From Cytophagales bacterium (lineage in GTDB: Bacteria > Bacteroidota > Bacteroidia > Cytophagales > Bernardetiaceae), in NCBI GenBank assembly GCA_004293815.1, contig RDZD01000022.1, forward strand, positions 1 through 64,000: 64,000 bases of DNA, read 5' to 3'. A program made the position numbers and the translations under genes. The notes beneath the pieces are model-generated. The model was given only the letters and a program-made list of their open reading frames with translations. It did no database searches and was not told the DNA's origin. Positions 53,143 to 63,042 of this stretch are shown piece after piece (the stretch's first letter is position 1; the number at the start of each line of letters is the position of its first letter).

Positions 53143-55965
53143 TCAACGTATGATAGCAATTTTTTCGCTATATATACCGTCCTCGGTATATATTTGAGCG
53201 ATGTAGAAACCGTTATTCAGTTCTGAGAGTTGAGTATAAGCAAAATAGCGATTACTGACCGAATCATTAGAACTAAAATTGATATTTTTCTTAATCAGTT
53301 GGCCATTAATGTGATAAATTTCTACTTTGACAATGGCCTTTCCTTGAGACTTAAAGTATATAAAATCCCCTTTGTTTGGGTTGGGATAAACTGTGACTTG
53401 GTCTTGAGGGCTATCTGAGGGCGGTTGTCTAAAGGATAAAATAGGAAACACTGCCCAAAACTTATTACTGGTGGCTCGGTAAGGTTGCCAGTAGCTTGAA
53501 TTATTGCCAATAAAATAAGGCCAAGTAGTCATTTGGGCCTTGTTATAAGACTTTACTTCAAGATTGCCAAATTTGCGTACACCCAGTGAGAAGCTATTCT
53601 CGTGGCTGATGTAGGTGGGGTTGTCTAAGACAACTCTTATAAAGCTGCCTTTTTTAAACTGCCTTTGTATAAGTTCTTTTTTTACAAACTTCTGCTCAAA
53701 TAAATTACCTAAATCGGCATCAGTACCTTGATAGAACTCTAGCATAAACTCTGCTGCAGTGTCAGCATTCTCTAGAAACACATCCGCGCCTACCAAAAAC
53801 ACACTATCCAGCTTGAACTGCTTAGGATCGTAGCGCATAGCAGCCCCGTTTATGGCTTGTAAGTCCCAATTACCTTGAAAACCATTAGTTTTGAACCCAG
53901 TATCGTAGTGCTTTTTGGCATCAAGCACCCGCTGATTGATGGAGGTGGTAGATTTGCCCCACTCATTACTAGCCTCTAGTACTACTTTGAATATTCCTGC
54001 CGCAGGAAAACTGGTACTTGGCGAGCGTTCATTGCTAAATCGCTCATTGGCAGCTTCAAATGTATAACTCAAGCGTACAGGACTACCTGATGATACATCA
54101 AAATATCGCACTCTTTCACCCACGAGTGCATAAACTTGCTCAGCTTCAATAGAAGCCACGGGAGTTTTTCCCTCTGAATCTTGAATAGATAAATTTCTGA
54201 TATGCAGCACATTGCCGTTTTGACCCACAAAAACTAAACGTGCTTTTATGTGGCTGACTTCTTTTGAATTAGGTTCAAAAAGCAGCTCCACACTCAAAAA
54301 ATCGCTGTTCATGGGGTTGAGGAGTGGCTGTTTTATGCTTCTGTATTGTGGTGATGAGGCCATATTCATGCCGCTCAGCAGCCAGATAGGTTTGTATGAT
54401 TGGCCGCAATCTTCGCTTATTTCTATTACAAAAGAGTCTTGAGCTGTGATACCAGTGGCACCTGCCCACTCAAAGCTTATTTTTAAAGAATTGATTTTAA
54501 ATCCGTTAGGCTCTAGTAAGCTGATGTTAGGGCTTTCTAGTATTGCTGAATTTCTATTAAGGTCTGAAAAGCTACTACAGAATACCCCATCCGTCGTGTG
54601 GGTAAAAAGCCTATTGCCTGTATTGTGCCACATCAGTAACTCTGACTCGCTTGATGGCGGAAGTTGGGCTACATTGGTGAAAGTGCTTGGATCATAAACC
54701 GTTATAAAATTAGGTAAATAGATACTATCTTCCTCATAGCCAGTTTTAGAAACTAACTTCACACCATAAGTACCTGCTCTGGGGTAGTGTACCCAAAGCT
54801 CTGATTCTTTGCTAGTTTGCACGCTAGCTCCCTCAAAAAACCATTCCGCTTGGCTTATTAAAGTGCCGAGCTTACTGTAAGACTGGTTCTGGAAAAATAC
54901 ACCCTCACCCGCACAAATAGTTGTAGCAGAAGCAGTAAAGTCGGCAATGTAAGCTGCCTGTTGAGAACCACTGTTGAGCAAGGCGGCTCTTTGTGGCACA
55001 AACTCTAAACAAGCACGCATTCGCCAGACCTGATCGCTGCTAAAAAAAGTTCTACAGATTTCAGGCGCATAATCCATGAAATTTTGTATCATCGGGGCAG
55101 ATGCTGTGCACCCCTCTTGCCTTACGTCACAAGCAGTGTGGTAGGAACTGACTGGTGGTGTATCCTCACAAAAATCTGAATTGCAATCTCCAATATTTTC
55201 GCCCCAAAGATGCAGCAAGCCCAAAAAGTGCCCCATTTCATGCGTCAGCACTCGTCCTAAGCTTTCAGGCTTTAGCAAATGGCTGGATTCAAAGTACATT
55301 TTGCTGCCAAAACGCTGATAATCAATAACAATGCCCTCTTCGTGTGGTTGATAAGGAAGCACACTGCCCATTTCGATAAAAGGCAATGTGGCATAACCAA
55401 TTTCGGTATCTTCGGCAATATCTGTGACCCAGATATTGATGTATCGTTTAGGATCCCATTGTGTGAGAGGTTTGATGATGTTATTGAAGCTGGTGGGTGT
55501 CCATGACTGCTCCGAGGCGTGAAATCTATGCACACCTAGTTCGGTAAGTAAAGCTCCCTTAGGGTCTGTTTTAGCCAGAACAAACTGAATGTTGGCGTTT
55601 TCTGCCAAATGCAAAAACTGAGGCTCTGTACTGCTCAAATTGATGTTTTTCCCTGCAAAATCTTTATTGAGTTCATCAATTTGCCCCTGAATCTGTCTGT
55701 AAGAAATATTTTTACCGTTACCTAACGCTTCCCCTGAATGTATGATATGTACCACCACGGGAAGATAGAGCACTTCATGTGCTTGCTGGCGACTGTTGGC
55801 AGCACGTGTTTTGTATGTCAGAAGTTGCTTTTCAAATATAGAACCACCTGCTACGTAGTCCTTCGCGGCTTGTTTAAATGTAGATGGAGAGCAATGAGGC
55901 GACTCCTGCGCGCGCAGCACAAAGCCACTTAAACAAAGTCCAAGAATAGCTATCAAGATTTTCAT
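53143..55965 (-). CDS. Secreted M43-type zinc metalloprotease with PKD-like domains and T9SS sorting domain
   Basis: The ATG at 55965 (MKILIAILGLCLSG) gives a signal peptide ending near LRAQ and 940 residues. The metzincin motif HEMGHFLGLLH (HExxHxxGxxH, about 239) and a Met-turn NFMDYAPE (about 300) mark the pappalysin (M43) family. PKD/beta-sandwich segments follow (about 345-700), and a C-terminal type A sorting domain (VTVYPNPNKGDF near 865, VEIYHINGQLIKK). The last domain directs export by the type IX system, so the protease is secreted or cell-surface. An upstream start at 56061 is not supported. Confidence 0.92.
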   Translation of the reverse strand: MKILIAILGLCLSGFVLRAQESPHCSPSTFKQAAKDYVAGGSIFEKQLLTYKTRAANSRQQAHEVLYLPVVVHIIHSGEALGNGKNISYRQIQGQIDELNKDFAGKNINLSSTEPQFLHLAENANIQFVLAKTDPKGALLTELGVHRFHASEQSWTPTSFNNIIKPLTQWDPKRYINIWVTDIAEDTEIGYATLPFIEMGSVLPYQPHEEGIVIDYQRFGSKMYFESSHLLKPESLGRVLTHEMGHFLGLLHLWGENIGDCNSDFCEDTPPVSSYHTACDVRQEGCTASAPMIQNFMDYAPEICRTFFSSDQVWRMRACLEFVPQRAALLNSGSQQAAYIADFTASATTICAGEGVFFQNQSYSKLGTLISQAEWFFEGASVQTSKESELWVHYPRAGTYGVKLVSKTGYEEDSIYLPNFITVYDPSTFTNVAQLPPSSESELLMWHNTGNRLFTHTTDGVFCSSFSDLNRNSAILESPNISLLEPNGFKINSLKISFEWAGATGITAQDSFVIEISEDCGQSYKPIWLLSGMNMASSPQYRSIKQPLLNPMNSDFLSVELLFEPNSKEVSHIKARLVFVGQNGNVLHIRNLSIQDSEGKTPVASIEAEQVYALVGERVRYFDVSSGSPVRLSYTFEAANERFSNERSPSTSFPAAGIFKVVLEASNEWGKSTTSINQRVLDAKKHYDTGFKTNGFQGNWDLQAINGAAMRYDPKQFKLDSVFLVGADVFLENADTAAEFMLEFYQGTDADLGNLFEQKFVKKELIQRQFKKGSFIRVVLDNPTYISHENSFSLGVRKFGNLEVKSYNKAQMTTWPYFIGNNSSYWQPYRATSNKFWAVFPILSFRQPPSDSPQDQVTVYPNPNKGDFIYFKSQGKAIVKVEIYHINGQLIKKNINFSSNDSVSNRYFAYTQLSELNNGFYIAQIYTEDGIYSEKIAIIR

Positions 55966-56144
55966 CTTTGACAAATTGTAGGGGTCAGAAAACACTAAGA
56001 ATAGAACGTGATGTTTGATAGTGGTGTTTGCAAACTTATGCAATAATTCGCTAAAGAACAAGCTTTTGAAAAGAGATTAAAGAAATAAAATTCAAAAACT
56101 GATACTAAACATACAGCGATAGCGTTTTAACGTCCCTAGGCTAT

Positions 56145-58631
56145 TCAACAACTTATTCTTGCGCCAAAAACGGATATGTCATCGGTTTGTTTAGGTGAGG
56201 TTTGCATCCATTCAACGAGCGTACTGTCCCATATCTGATGTTGTTTGGGCATCGCTAAATGGCGATTTTTGAACAGCATCTGCCTAAAAGCTTTGGTCTT
56301 AAATTTACCTTGATCGGGGCCTCCAAACTGGTCGGGATAGCCATCTGTAGCGAGATAAAAAACTAGACTTTTGTCACTATAAGCCAGCTCCGTTTGTCGG
56401 TAGCCGTCTTTGTCTGAGGGCATTTTTATGCCACCTATTGAGCTTCGATTGGCTTCAAGGACTTCAAAAGCCGTGTTATTGGATACGTCAAAGTCATAAA
56501 GCAAAGAAATTTTTGCGCCCGCATATACCAGCTTGTGTTCGTGTGGACAGACTTTAACTAAGCCAATATCCATACCGTCTTGGTTGTGAGTTTCGTCTTG
56601 GCGCAAAACTTTTCTAATCTCTTTGTCTAAACCATCAAGAATTTGTGCTGGTTCGGTAATGAGTTTTTCTGTAATAATGACATTTAGTAAGTCGTTGGCA
56701 ATCATAGACATAAATGCGCCTGGTACACCGTGTCCAGTGCAGTCTATGATGGCAATGAGTAGATTTTTTTGGTTGGGTAAGGCCCCAGCTTCTCTGACCT
56801 CTCCAAACCAATAAAAATCGCCGCTTACAATGTCTCTGGGTTTCCAAAAAATGGTAAAATCTGCAAGAAAAGGTGTCAAAACTTCAAAAGTTGGCAAGAT
56901 GGCGGCCTGAATTCGCTTGGCGTAATTGATAGAAGCTGTTAGGTTTTCGTTTTTTTCTTGCAAAAGGACTGTTTTAAGTGATATTTCCTCTTTCTGGCGG
57001 GTTATCTCCTCTGTTTTTTGGGTTATCTCTGTATTTTTTTGTTGTAGAGCCAAGTTGGCCTTTTTCTGATTGTTGCGGCTGCGCCAAATGACAAAAAGGA
57101 TACCTAAGGTCAAACCCAGAAAGCCCACAAAAGCCAATGTGAGCTGTTTCTGAGTTTCTACAAGCTTTTTAGATTTTTCTATTTCAATAGTTTGTGCATT
57201 TTGCTTTTGTTTAAGCAGGATGTTTTCTAAGACTTTAGCTTCTTTGGCAAGTTCAGAGTTTTCTAGTTCTACTTCCTTAGCTTTATTTTCCGCGCTCAGC
57301 ACAATATATTTTTGTCTTTCTTGGTCTGCTTGCAAAAGCATTTGCTCTTGTTGCAATCTTTTGCGTGCTACTTCGGCTTCTATGAGCATATTTTCCTTGC
57401 GGAGAAGCTCATTTTCACGCTCTTTTTGAGAAGATTCAAATTGCGTCTGCGCAAAGGCTAACTGCTTAACACGTTCATCATCCAGCAATGTATCCTTGAT
57501 ACCCGAATAACGTCTATAACTTTCGAGAGCCGCTTTGTAGTCACCTTTTATGTACTGAACATCTGCCATGAGCCTGTAAGCGTCTCTTTCTTCTTTTCTC
57601 AGCCCAGAAATCTTGGTCTGCTCTATGGCCAAATTGACAAAGTGAGTGGCGGAGTCAGGCATATTTCTTTTGATATACAAATTGCTGATTCCTAGGTAAG
57701 TAACTACTTTTCCTCGCACATCTTCCTGTTTGAGGCGAAGATGCAAGGCACGTATGTAGTAATACTGCGATAGTTCAAAGCTGTTTTGTTCGGCGTAGTA
57801 AACGGCAATATTGTTGAGAAGGGAGGTAAGGTATTTATCGTTTTTACTATCCTCAAGCAGGTTCAGTGCCTCAAGTAAAAAGGAAATCATCTTATCGCTG
57901 TTGCCTAAACGCCTCTGGACGCTCGCCATATTGACAAGTGCACCGCCTAAGCCCGTAAAATCTTTGAGTTCACGTTTTAACTTAATCGATTCTTCATAAG
58001 CAGCTTCTGCTTTTTTGAAATCGTTAAGTGAATAATACAAATTGCCTAAGTTGTTGCAAATAATACTTATCCCATTTTTGTCATCAAATTCTCGCTTAAT
58101 AGCCAAAGACTTATTGTAGTATTCTAGTGCTTCACTGTACTCGCTTTTTGAATTGTGAATATTGCCAATAGAATTGTAAATACCACCCACACCAGCTCTA
58201 TCGTTCATAGCTTCACGAACCTTGAGAGCCAGCAAGTAATTAGCCTTGGCAAGCTCGTAATTGCCTTTCTGTAGGTGAATATAGCCTATGTTGCTATAAA
58301 TGATACTCAAAGGTTTTTGCTCGCGGAGCTGCTCTGCCAGAGCCTTGGCACGAATAAGATAGGGTAGCCCTTGGGTAACTTTTTTTGAGAGGTCTGCTAT
58401 GCTATGAAGCGTCAGCATAGATTCGAGTTCACCTCGCCTAAAACGGATTTTTTGAGCTAAATCTGCCCCTTTTTCTGCCAAACTTTGGGCAGAGTCAAAC
58501 TGACGGTTTTCTAGAAATGCTTTAGATTTGGCATTGTACTGGCGCACGCGTGTACTATCTTTCAGACTTTGAGCAAAGCTCTTATCCAAAGACAATACAA
58601 AGCATACAAAAACCAGTAAGCAATACTTCAT
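56145..58631 (-). CDS. TPR-SpoIIE serine phosphatase (SiaA-like), copy 1
   Basis: The 828-residue protein has a signal or anchor segment (1-20), about seven TPR units (about 100-380), a coiled coil (about 395-490), one membrane helix (about 497-516), a second coiled coil and a PP2C-type SpoIIE domain (about 595-828). Metal motifs are complete: GDFYW (604-608), DCTGHGVPGAFMS (630-642), DGMD and the late TDGYPDQ and QTDDISV. The TPRs would face the periplasm and the phosphatase the cytoplasm. It should dephosphorylate Ser/Thr on a SiaC- or STAS-type protein; two SiaC proteins are encoded at 12.8 and 33.2 kb. Confidence 0.9.
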   Translation of the reverse strand: MKYCLLVFVCFVLSLDKSFAQSLKDSTRVRQYNAKSKAFLENRQFDSAQSLAEKGADLAQKIRFRRGELESMLTLHSIADLSKKVTQGLPYLIRAKALAEQLREQKPLSIIYSNIGYIHLQKGNYELAKANYLLALKVREAMNDRAGVGGIYNSIGNIHNSKSEYSEALEYYNKSLAIKREFDDKNGISIICNNLGNLYYSLNDFKKAEAAYEESIKLKRELKDFTGLGGALVNMASVQRRLGNSDKMISFLLEALNLLEDSKNDKYLTSLLNNIAVYYAEQNSFELSQYYYIRALHLRLKQEDVRGKVVTYLGISNLYIKRNMPDSATHFVNLAIEQTKISGLRKEERDAYRLMADVQYIKGDYKAALESYRRYSGIKDTLLDDERVKQLAFAQTQFESSQKERENELLRKENMLIEAEVARKRLQQEQMLLQADQERQKYIVLSAENKAKEVELENSELAKEAKVLENILLKQKQNAQTIEIEKSKKLVETQKQLTLAFVGFLGLTLGILFVIWRSRNNQKKANLALQQKNTEITQKTEEITRQKEEISLKTVLLQEKNENLTASINYAKRIQAAILPTFEVLTPFLADFTIFWKPRDIVSGDFYWFGEVREAGALPNQKNLLIAIIDCTGHGVPGAFMSMIANDLLNVIITEKLITEPAQILDGLDKEIRKVLRQDETHNQDGMDIGLVKVCPHEHKLVYAGAKISLLYDFDVSNNTAFEVLEANRSSIGGIKMPSDKDGYRQTELAYSDKSLVFYLATDGYPDQFGGPDQGKFKTKAFRQMLFKNRHLAMPKQHQIWDSTLVEWMQTSPKQTDDISVFGARISC

Positions 58632-58947
58632 AAAACAACATGAAAATACTTCTCCAAACCAGTCTTATTTTGCTGACAGGATTGATAAATCTGAGATTAC
58701 AAAAATACAGCCTAAAATTCAAATCAGCTAACTATTATCATTAAATAATTGCATAAAAGCAATAAAGATTCCAAGAAAATCAATTTGTATCAATCTATCT
58801 TGGTTTTGCTCCTCACAAAGAAAAGCGATGCTTTCATGCAAAAGATAGCAAGCAAGCTTGTTTTAACACAACTAAGTCTCTACCTATGCGTTATGAATGG
58901 GTAGTTTATGTATTTTCTGGATTAAATTTAACTCTAAATACCATTTT
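58632..58947. other. Divergent intergenic region
   Basis: About 315 bases between the first phosphatase gene (minus) and a small lipoprotein gene (plus). Nothing convincing: no clear TAnnTTTG element and no RNA gene seen. Confidence 0.35.
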
Positions 58948-59442
58948 ATGAAATCTGTAAATTTGAAGTTTCTTTCATACTGTTTGATGCTTTGTTGTGT
59001 GATAATCCTGACGGCTTGTCCTTATTCTTCAGAGTATCCAATAGAGCCCACAGGTGTGAAAATAAAGAAGGATCTTTTGGGTAAGTGGACAAAAGACTCT
59101 GGTGAAAACCCGCCATTCTTTACCTTCAGCAAAAAAGATGATACGAAATACGATGTAACAAAAAATGAATGGGATTCTGACAAAAAATCATATTCTAACA
59201 AAACAGAATACATCGGGCATATTTCAGAAATAGGCGGCACAATGTTTTTGAACATGTTTTCTGATAGCAAATATTACTTCTACAAACTTGAAATGAGCGG
59301 CTCAGAGCTCAAACTTTACGAAGTAACAGACAACATTGACGAACAATTTACCAATTCTAATGATCTCAAGAATTTTTTTGCCAAGCACAAGGACTTTTCA
59401 TTTTTCTATAATAAAGATGAGGAAACCTACAAGAAAAATTAA
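58948..59442 (+). CDS. Small lipoprotein, function unknown
   Basis: The ATG at 58948 (MKSVNLKFLSYC) gives 164 residues with a lipobox LTAC (acylated Cys at about 24). After a proline-rich start the protein reads LLGKWTKDSGENPPFFTFSK...YDVTKNEWDS, then YIGHISEIGGTMFLNM, a lipocalin-like 'GKWxxD...Y' pattern often found in small Bacteroidota lipoproteins. Function unknown. It is one of two secreted proteins between the two phosphatase genes. Confidence 0.68.
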   Translation: MKSVNLKFLSYCLMLCCVIILTACPYSSEYPIEPTGVKIKKDLLGKWTKDSGENPPFFTFSKKDDTKYDVTKNEWDSDKKSYSNKTEYIGHISEIGGTMFLNMFSDSKYYFYKLEMSGSELKLYEVTDNIDEQFTNSNDLKNFFAKHKDFSFFYNKDEETYKKN

Positions 59443-59476
59443 TAATGAGCATAAGTTTAAAGTAGGATAGAGAAAG

Positions 59477-59505
59477 GACTTTCGCGCTGCGAGAGTCTTT
59501 TTTTT
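59477..59505 (+). terminator. Intrinsic terminator of the small lipoprotein gene
   Basis: The arms gactttcgc (59477-59485) and gcgagagtc (59489-59497) form a 9-base stem with one G-T pair and a 3-base loop, followed by eight T (59498-59505). It lies 35 bases after the stop. Confidence 0.85.
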
Positions 59506-59622
59506 GCCATTTAATTGTGTGCTTTGAATAAAAATAGGCTTTTCTTAATATTTTGTAAACAGCACGGCTTATGCACAATTATTGCGGCAGTAAAAAATAT
59601 CACTTCAAAAATTCTATGAAAT

Positions 59623-60381
59623 ATGAAAAACTTTGTCTCAATAGTTCTAATCTTATGGTTAAGCACCTGCTCATTCTGGGCTTATTCTCAAGCCAATATT
59701 TCTTTTGCGGTGCGTGAGGGCTGGTCTATAAACGCTAGCGTGAGTGGCTACTCGCCCACACAGCCGCGCCCCAACTACCTCCGTTATGATATGGTTCGGG
59801 ATAGTGAATGTAGAATCAGCTTGGTTGTCAACTATACCGACAACAACGGCCAATCTCAAACAGCACGACATTTTGTGACACTTAGACCCGTACAAGGCAC
59901 TGAAACCAACTATTTTTTAACGGTCAATCCCAATGAGTGGCGACAGCCCGTAGAGCTTCATATTGCCAATGTGATGAATCTTCAAAACTCTTCTAATCCC
60001 AATAACAACAATTTTAATCCTAACAACAATAACTTTAATCCAAATAACAGCCAGAACAATAGTATGATGGACTGTAGAGCTCATTTCAAAAATGGTTATT
60101 TTTCGCCAGAATCTTGGAACTCGCTTCTTAAAACCATTAAAGACAACTCTTTTGATAACAGCCGCACGAATATTGCCAAATCTGCTATCAAGCGTGCCAA
60201 TGTCACTTCTGCCCAAGTACTAGAAGTGATGAATTTATTTAGTTTTGAGGGAGCTAAGCTTGATTTTGCCAAATTTGCCTTTGATTATGCCTGCGATCCT
60301 CAGAATTATTTTATTGTTAATCAGGGGCTACAGTATGAATCAAGCAAGACAGACCTCAATAATTACCTTGATGGTAAGTAA
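59623..60381 (+). CDS. Secreted DUF4476-domain protein with Asn-rich linker
   Basis: The 252-residue protein has a signal peptide (to about AYSQ, residue 23), a beta-rich N-terminal domain (ISFAVREGWSINASVSGY, then LVVNYTDNNGQSQTARHFVT), an Asn-rich linker of NPNNNNF units (about 125-145) and a C-terminal DUF4476 domain (about 150-250). The last has FKNGYFSPESWNSLLKTIKDNSFDNSR, a MNLFSFEGAKLDFAKFAFDY helix and ends in DLNNYLDGK. DUF4476 function is unknown. It lies between two divergently and convergently placed phosphatase genes. Confidence 0.85.
   Translation: MKNFVSIVLILWLSTCSFWAYSQANISFAVREGWSINASVSGYSPTQPRPNYLRYDMVRDSECRISLVVNYTDNNGQSQTARHFVTLRPVQGTETNYFLTVNPNEWRQPVELHIANVMNLQNSSNPNNNNFNPNNNNFNPNNSQNNSMMDCRAHFKNGYFSPESWNSLLKTIKDNSFDNSRTNIAKSAIKRANVTSAQVLEVMNLFSFEGAKLDFAKFAFDYACDPQNYFIVNQGLQYESSKTDLNNYLDGK
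59995..60057 (+). repeat. 21-base in-frame tandem repeat (NPNNNNF)
   Basis: Three consecutive 21-base units encode NPNNNNF, NPNNNNF and a partly diverged NPNNSQN. They form the flexible linker of the DUF4476 protein. Slippage at this site could vary linker length. Confidence 0.8.
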
Positions 60382-60409
60382 GTCATTAGTCTTTTTGAGT
60401 TTAAGATGC

Positions 60410-62815
60410 TCAAGACAACCTGAAACCTACAATCAGAATGTCGTCCAGTTGACTTTGTTTGATATGGCTTTGGCTATCGGTTTGCCAGTCGTCTAGAGCT
60501 TTTTCTAAAGCTAATTGCTGTGTTTGAACGCTCTCAAAGGCATTTTTAGACATCAAAGCTCGCATGTTTTTACCTAAAAATTTACGAGGAGGCTCACCGC
60601 CGCCAAACTGGTCTTGAAACCCATCTGTAAACATATAAAACATGGTAGGCTCCTGAATCTGAATGGCGTGCTCAGTAAAATTGGCATCGAGAGCTGTACT
60701 TTTTCCACCCACCGATTGTTTGTCACCTTTGATATGTACGCCCTCAGGCTGCTGAGCAGATACGTAAAAAAGAGAATTTTTTGCACCAGCAAATTTCAAA
60801 ATACGGCTTCGTGAATCTATCAAAACAATGGTAATATCCATGCCGTCTTTATTTTCGCTTTCGTTTTGACGCAGAGCCTTAAAAATGTTTTGATGCAGTA
60901 GTGTGAGTATTTGGGCAGGCGAAATCACGCCCTGAACGTTCACTATCTGATTAAGGAAAGCCTCGCCCGCCATGGACATAAACGCGCCCGGAACGCCGTG
61001 TCCTGTGCAGTCTGCTACCACCAGAACAGAAAATGTATCTGTTTGATTGACAGATTCTAAGCTATGAGGAAGTTGAATGACTTTTTCTAAAGGTTTGCCG
61101 TCTTCGTCGCGCAGGTTAATCCCTTGTCCTTTTGGCTCATTGAGATAGAGCTGAACGCTTTTTTGGGTAAACCAATAAAAATCACCCGAAACAATATCTC
61201 TTGCTCTGTGCAAAACAAACAAGTCTGGAATAGCCTCTTTGATGTCAGCAATGTCGGGCAGCATGGCTTCTTGTATGCGTCGGGCATAATTGATGCTAGC
61301 AGTAATTTGATGGTGGTTTTTCTTGAGTAGCTCGTTGGCTTGCGAAAGCTTGGCAAAAGCCGTTTCCAATTGCTGGTTTTGCTGGTTGATGTTGTCGCGC
61401 TGCGATTTGATTTCTTCGCTTTGTTGCAAGATGTGAGTATTTTTAGCTTCCAAATCTGTATTTTTTTGATTGATTTCAGCATTCTTGCTCTCCAAGAGTC
61501 TGTTGGATTTTTGTTTGTCGTTGTAGCGCGTCCAGATAACAACCGCTATAATGAGGACAAGCAAAGAGATAGCGATAAAAGAACGCTTCCAAAGGCTTTC
61601 ATTTTCGGCTTTCTGAGCTAACAAATCAGCTTCTTGGCTCATCACACGCAATTCCTTTTCTTTTTTGTCAAGTTGATAAATCGCATTAGCCTCTGCCAAG
61701 CCTTTGGCATTGGTTTCTTTATAAATGCTTTCGCGAATTTCCATGATGTACTTTTGATACTCTATCACTTTTTGCAAATTATTTTGCTCTTGATAAACCT
61801 CTGCAAGCACCACGTAGGTATCGCAGAGAACGTGCTTGAGTCCCACCTTTTCGGCTATAGCCTCAGCCTGAGTGGCTTCTGATAAAGCCTTAGGGTTCTG
61901 TCCCAGAGCCAAATAAATGCGTGCAGCCATAGCCTTGTTACGTGCTAATCCTTCTTGATCTTGCACCTCAGCGTTTTGTCTAATAGAGATGTTGATTTGT
62001 TCAAGCGCGCGCTCAGGCAGGTTGCGTTTGAGGTAGGTTTCGGCCATGCCTTCATGCAAAAAACGGGCCTCTTGACTAGAGACATCATCTGCATAAACCA
62101 GCTGAATAGCTTTTTTGTAAAGAGAAATGGCTGAGTCTACTTGGTCTAAATCCAAGTGTATGCCTGCAATATTGGACATTAAAAAAGCTACATTGACATG
62201 CCTGCCATATTTGGTCTCTATTTCAATGGCTTTTTTAAGATATTTGATAGCCTGAGGATACTGGCTAAGGTCGGCATACACTAAGCCGAGCAGATTGGAC
62301 ACTGCACCCACATAGCCCTCATCTTTGTATTTTTCAGCTCTTTTGAGTGCCTCTAGACCCAGTTGTAAGGCTGGATTATATTGGTTTTTTTTGTAGTGAA
62401 TATCAGCCAAAGCATAAAACTGACTCATAAGTGGCCTTTCACGCGCTAGATTGATGTTGATATTTTTAGCTTGGAGATAATGCTCGTAAGCTTTTTCTAA
62501 ATATCCTTTTTGAGCGTAATAAAACCCAATATTGTCTAACGCATCGGCTTTAGCATCGTCTAGATGGTGGTTTTGCGCCAGTTCTAGAGCATTGAGCGCA
62601 TGTTTAAGCCCTTTGTCATTGTTGGCTTGAATATAAATAAAAGACAGCCTATTTTCTAACTTGGCCTTTTCTTGAGGATTTTTGGTCTCAGAAAGTATCC
62701 TGAGCAGACTATCAGGGCTTTCTGCCTGAGCTTCAGACAAGAATAGTGAATAAATTACACTTGTATAAAGTAGCCAAGTGCAAAATATGTGGGCGGCGGA
62801 ACGCATTTTAGACAA
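60410..62815 (-). CDS. TPR-SpoIIE serine phosphatase (SiaA-like), copy 2
   Basis: The 801-residue protein has a signal or anchor (1-31, ending EAQA), TPR units (about 90-345), a coiled coil, a membrane helix (about 412-429), a long coiled coil (about 435-500) and a SpoIIE phosphatase domain (about 540-801). The metal motifs are intact: GDFYW (544-548), DCTGHGVPGAFMS (602-614), DGMD (657-660), TDG (730-732) and DD (791-792). A roughly 40-residue insert (about 551-592) after GDFYW is absent from copy 1. It probably acts on the same class of substrate as copy 1 but may be specific to another partner. Confidence 0.9.
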   Translation of the reverse strand: MSKMRSAAHIFCTWLLYTSVIYSLFLSEAQAESPDSLLRILSETKNPQEKAKLENRLSFIYIQANNDKGLKHALNALELAQNHHLDDAKADALDNIGFYYAQKGYLEKAYEHYLQAKNININLARERPLMSQFYALADIHYKKNQYNPALQLGLEALKRAEKYKDEGYVGAVSNLLGLVYADLSQYPQAIKYLKKAIEIETKYGRHVNVAFLMSNIAGIHLDLDQVDSAISLYKKAIQLVYADDVSSQEARFLHEGMAETYLKRNLPERALEQINISIRQNAEVQDQEGLARNKAMAARIYLALGQNPKALSEATQAEAIAEKVGLKHVLCDTYVVLAEVYQEQNNLQKVIEYQKYIMEIRESIYKETNAKGLAEANAIYQLDKKEKELRVMSQEADLLAQKAENESLWKRSFIAISLLVLIIAVVIWTRYNDKQKSNRLLESKNAEINQKNTDLEAKNTHILQQSEEIKSQRDNINQQNQQLETAFAKLSQANELLKKNHHQITASINYARRIQEAMLPDIADIKEAIPDLFVLHRARDIVSGDFYWFTQKSVQLYLNEPKGQGINLRDEDGKPLEKVIQLPHSLESVNQTDTFSVLVVADCTGHGVPGAFMSMAGEAFLNQIVNVQGVISPAQILTLLHQNIFKALRQNESENKDGMDITIVLIDSRSRILKFAGAKNSLFYVSAQQPEGVHIKGDKQSVGGKSTALDANFTEHAIQIQEPTMFYMFTDGFQDQFGGGEPPRKFLGKNMRALMSKNAFESVQTQQLALEKALDDWQTDSQSHIKQSQLDDILIVGFRLS

Positions 62816-63042
62816 CGAAGTTTTAGGGATAGGTTTTAAACATGTAAATAACGTCTTGTTTTTTTTAATAGAGATACCTTTATGCGTTTTTTTATTCTAA
62901 AGCTCAGAACTATCAAAAGATTTCACGATACAAAAGATGTACTGTACGTATAGATTTCGCTGAAACTCATCAAGTAGTTTATGATTAGGCAAAATAAATA
63001 TTTATTTTTGTGGCTCTCAAAAAATACAACTCACTCATTTTC

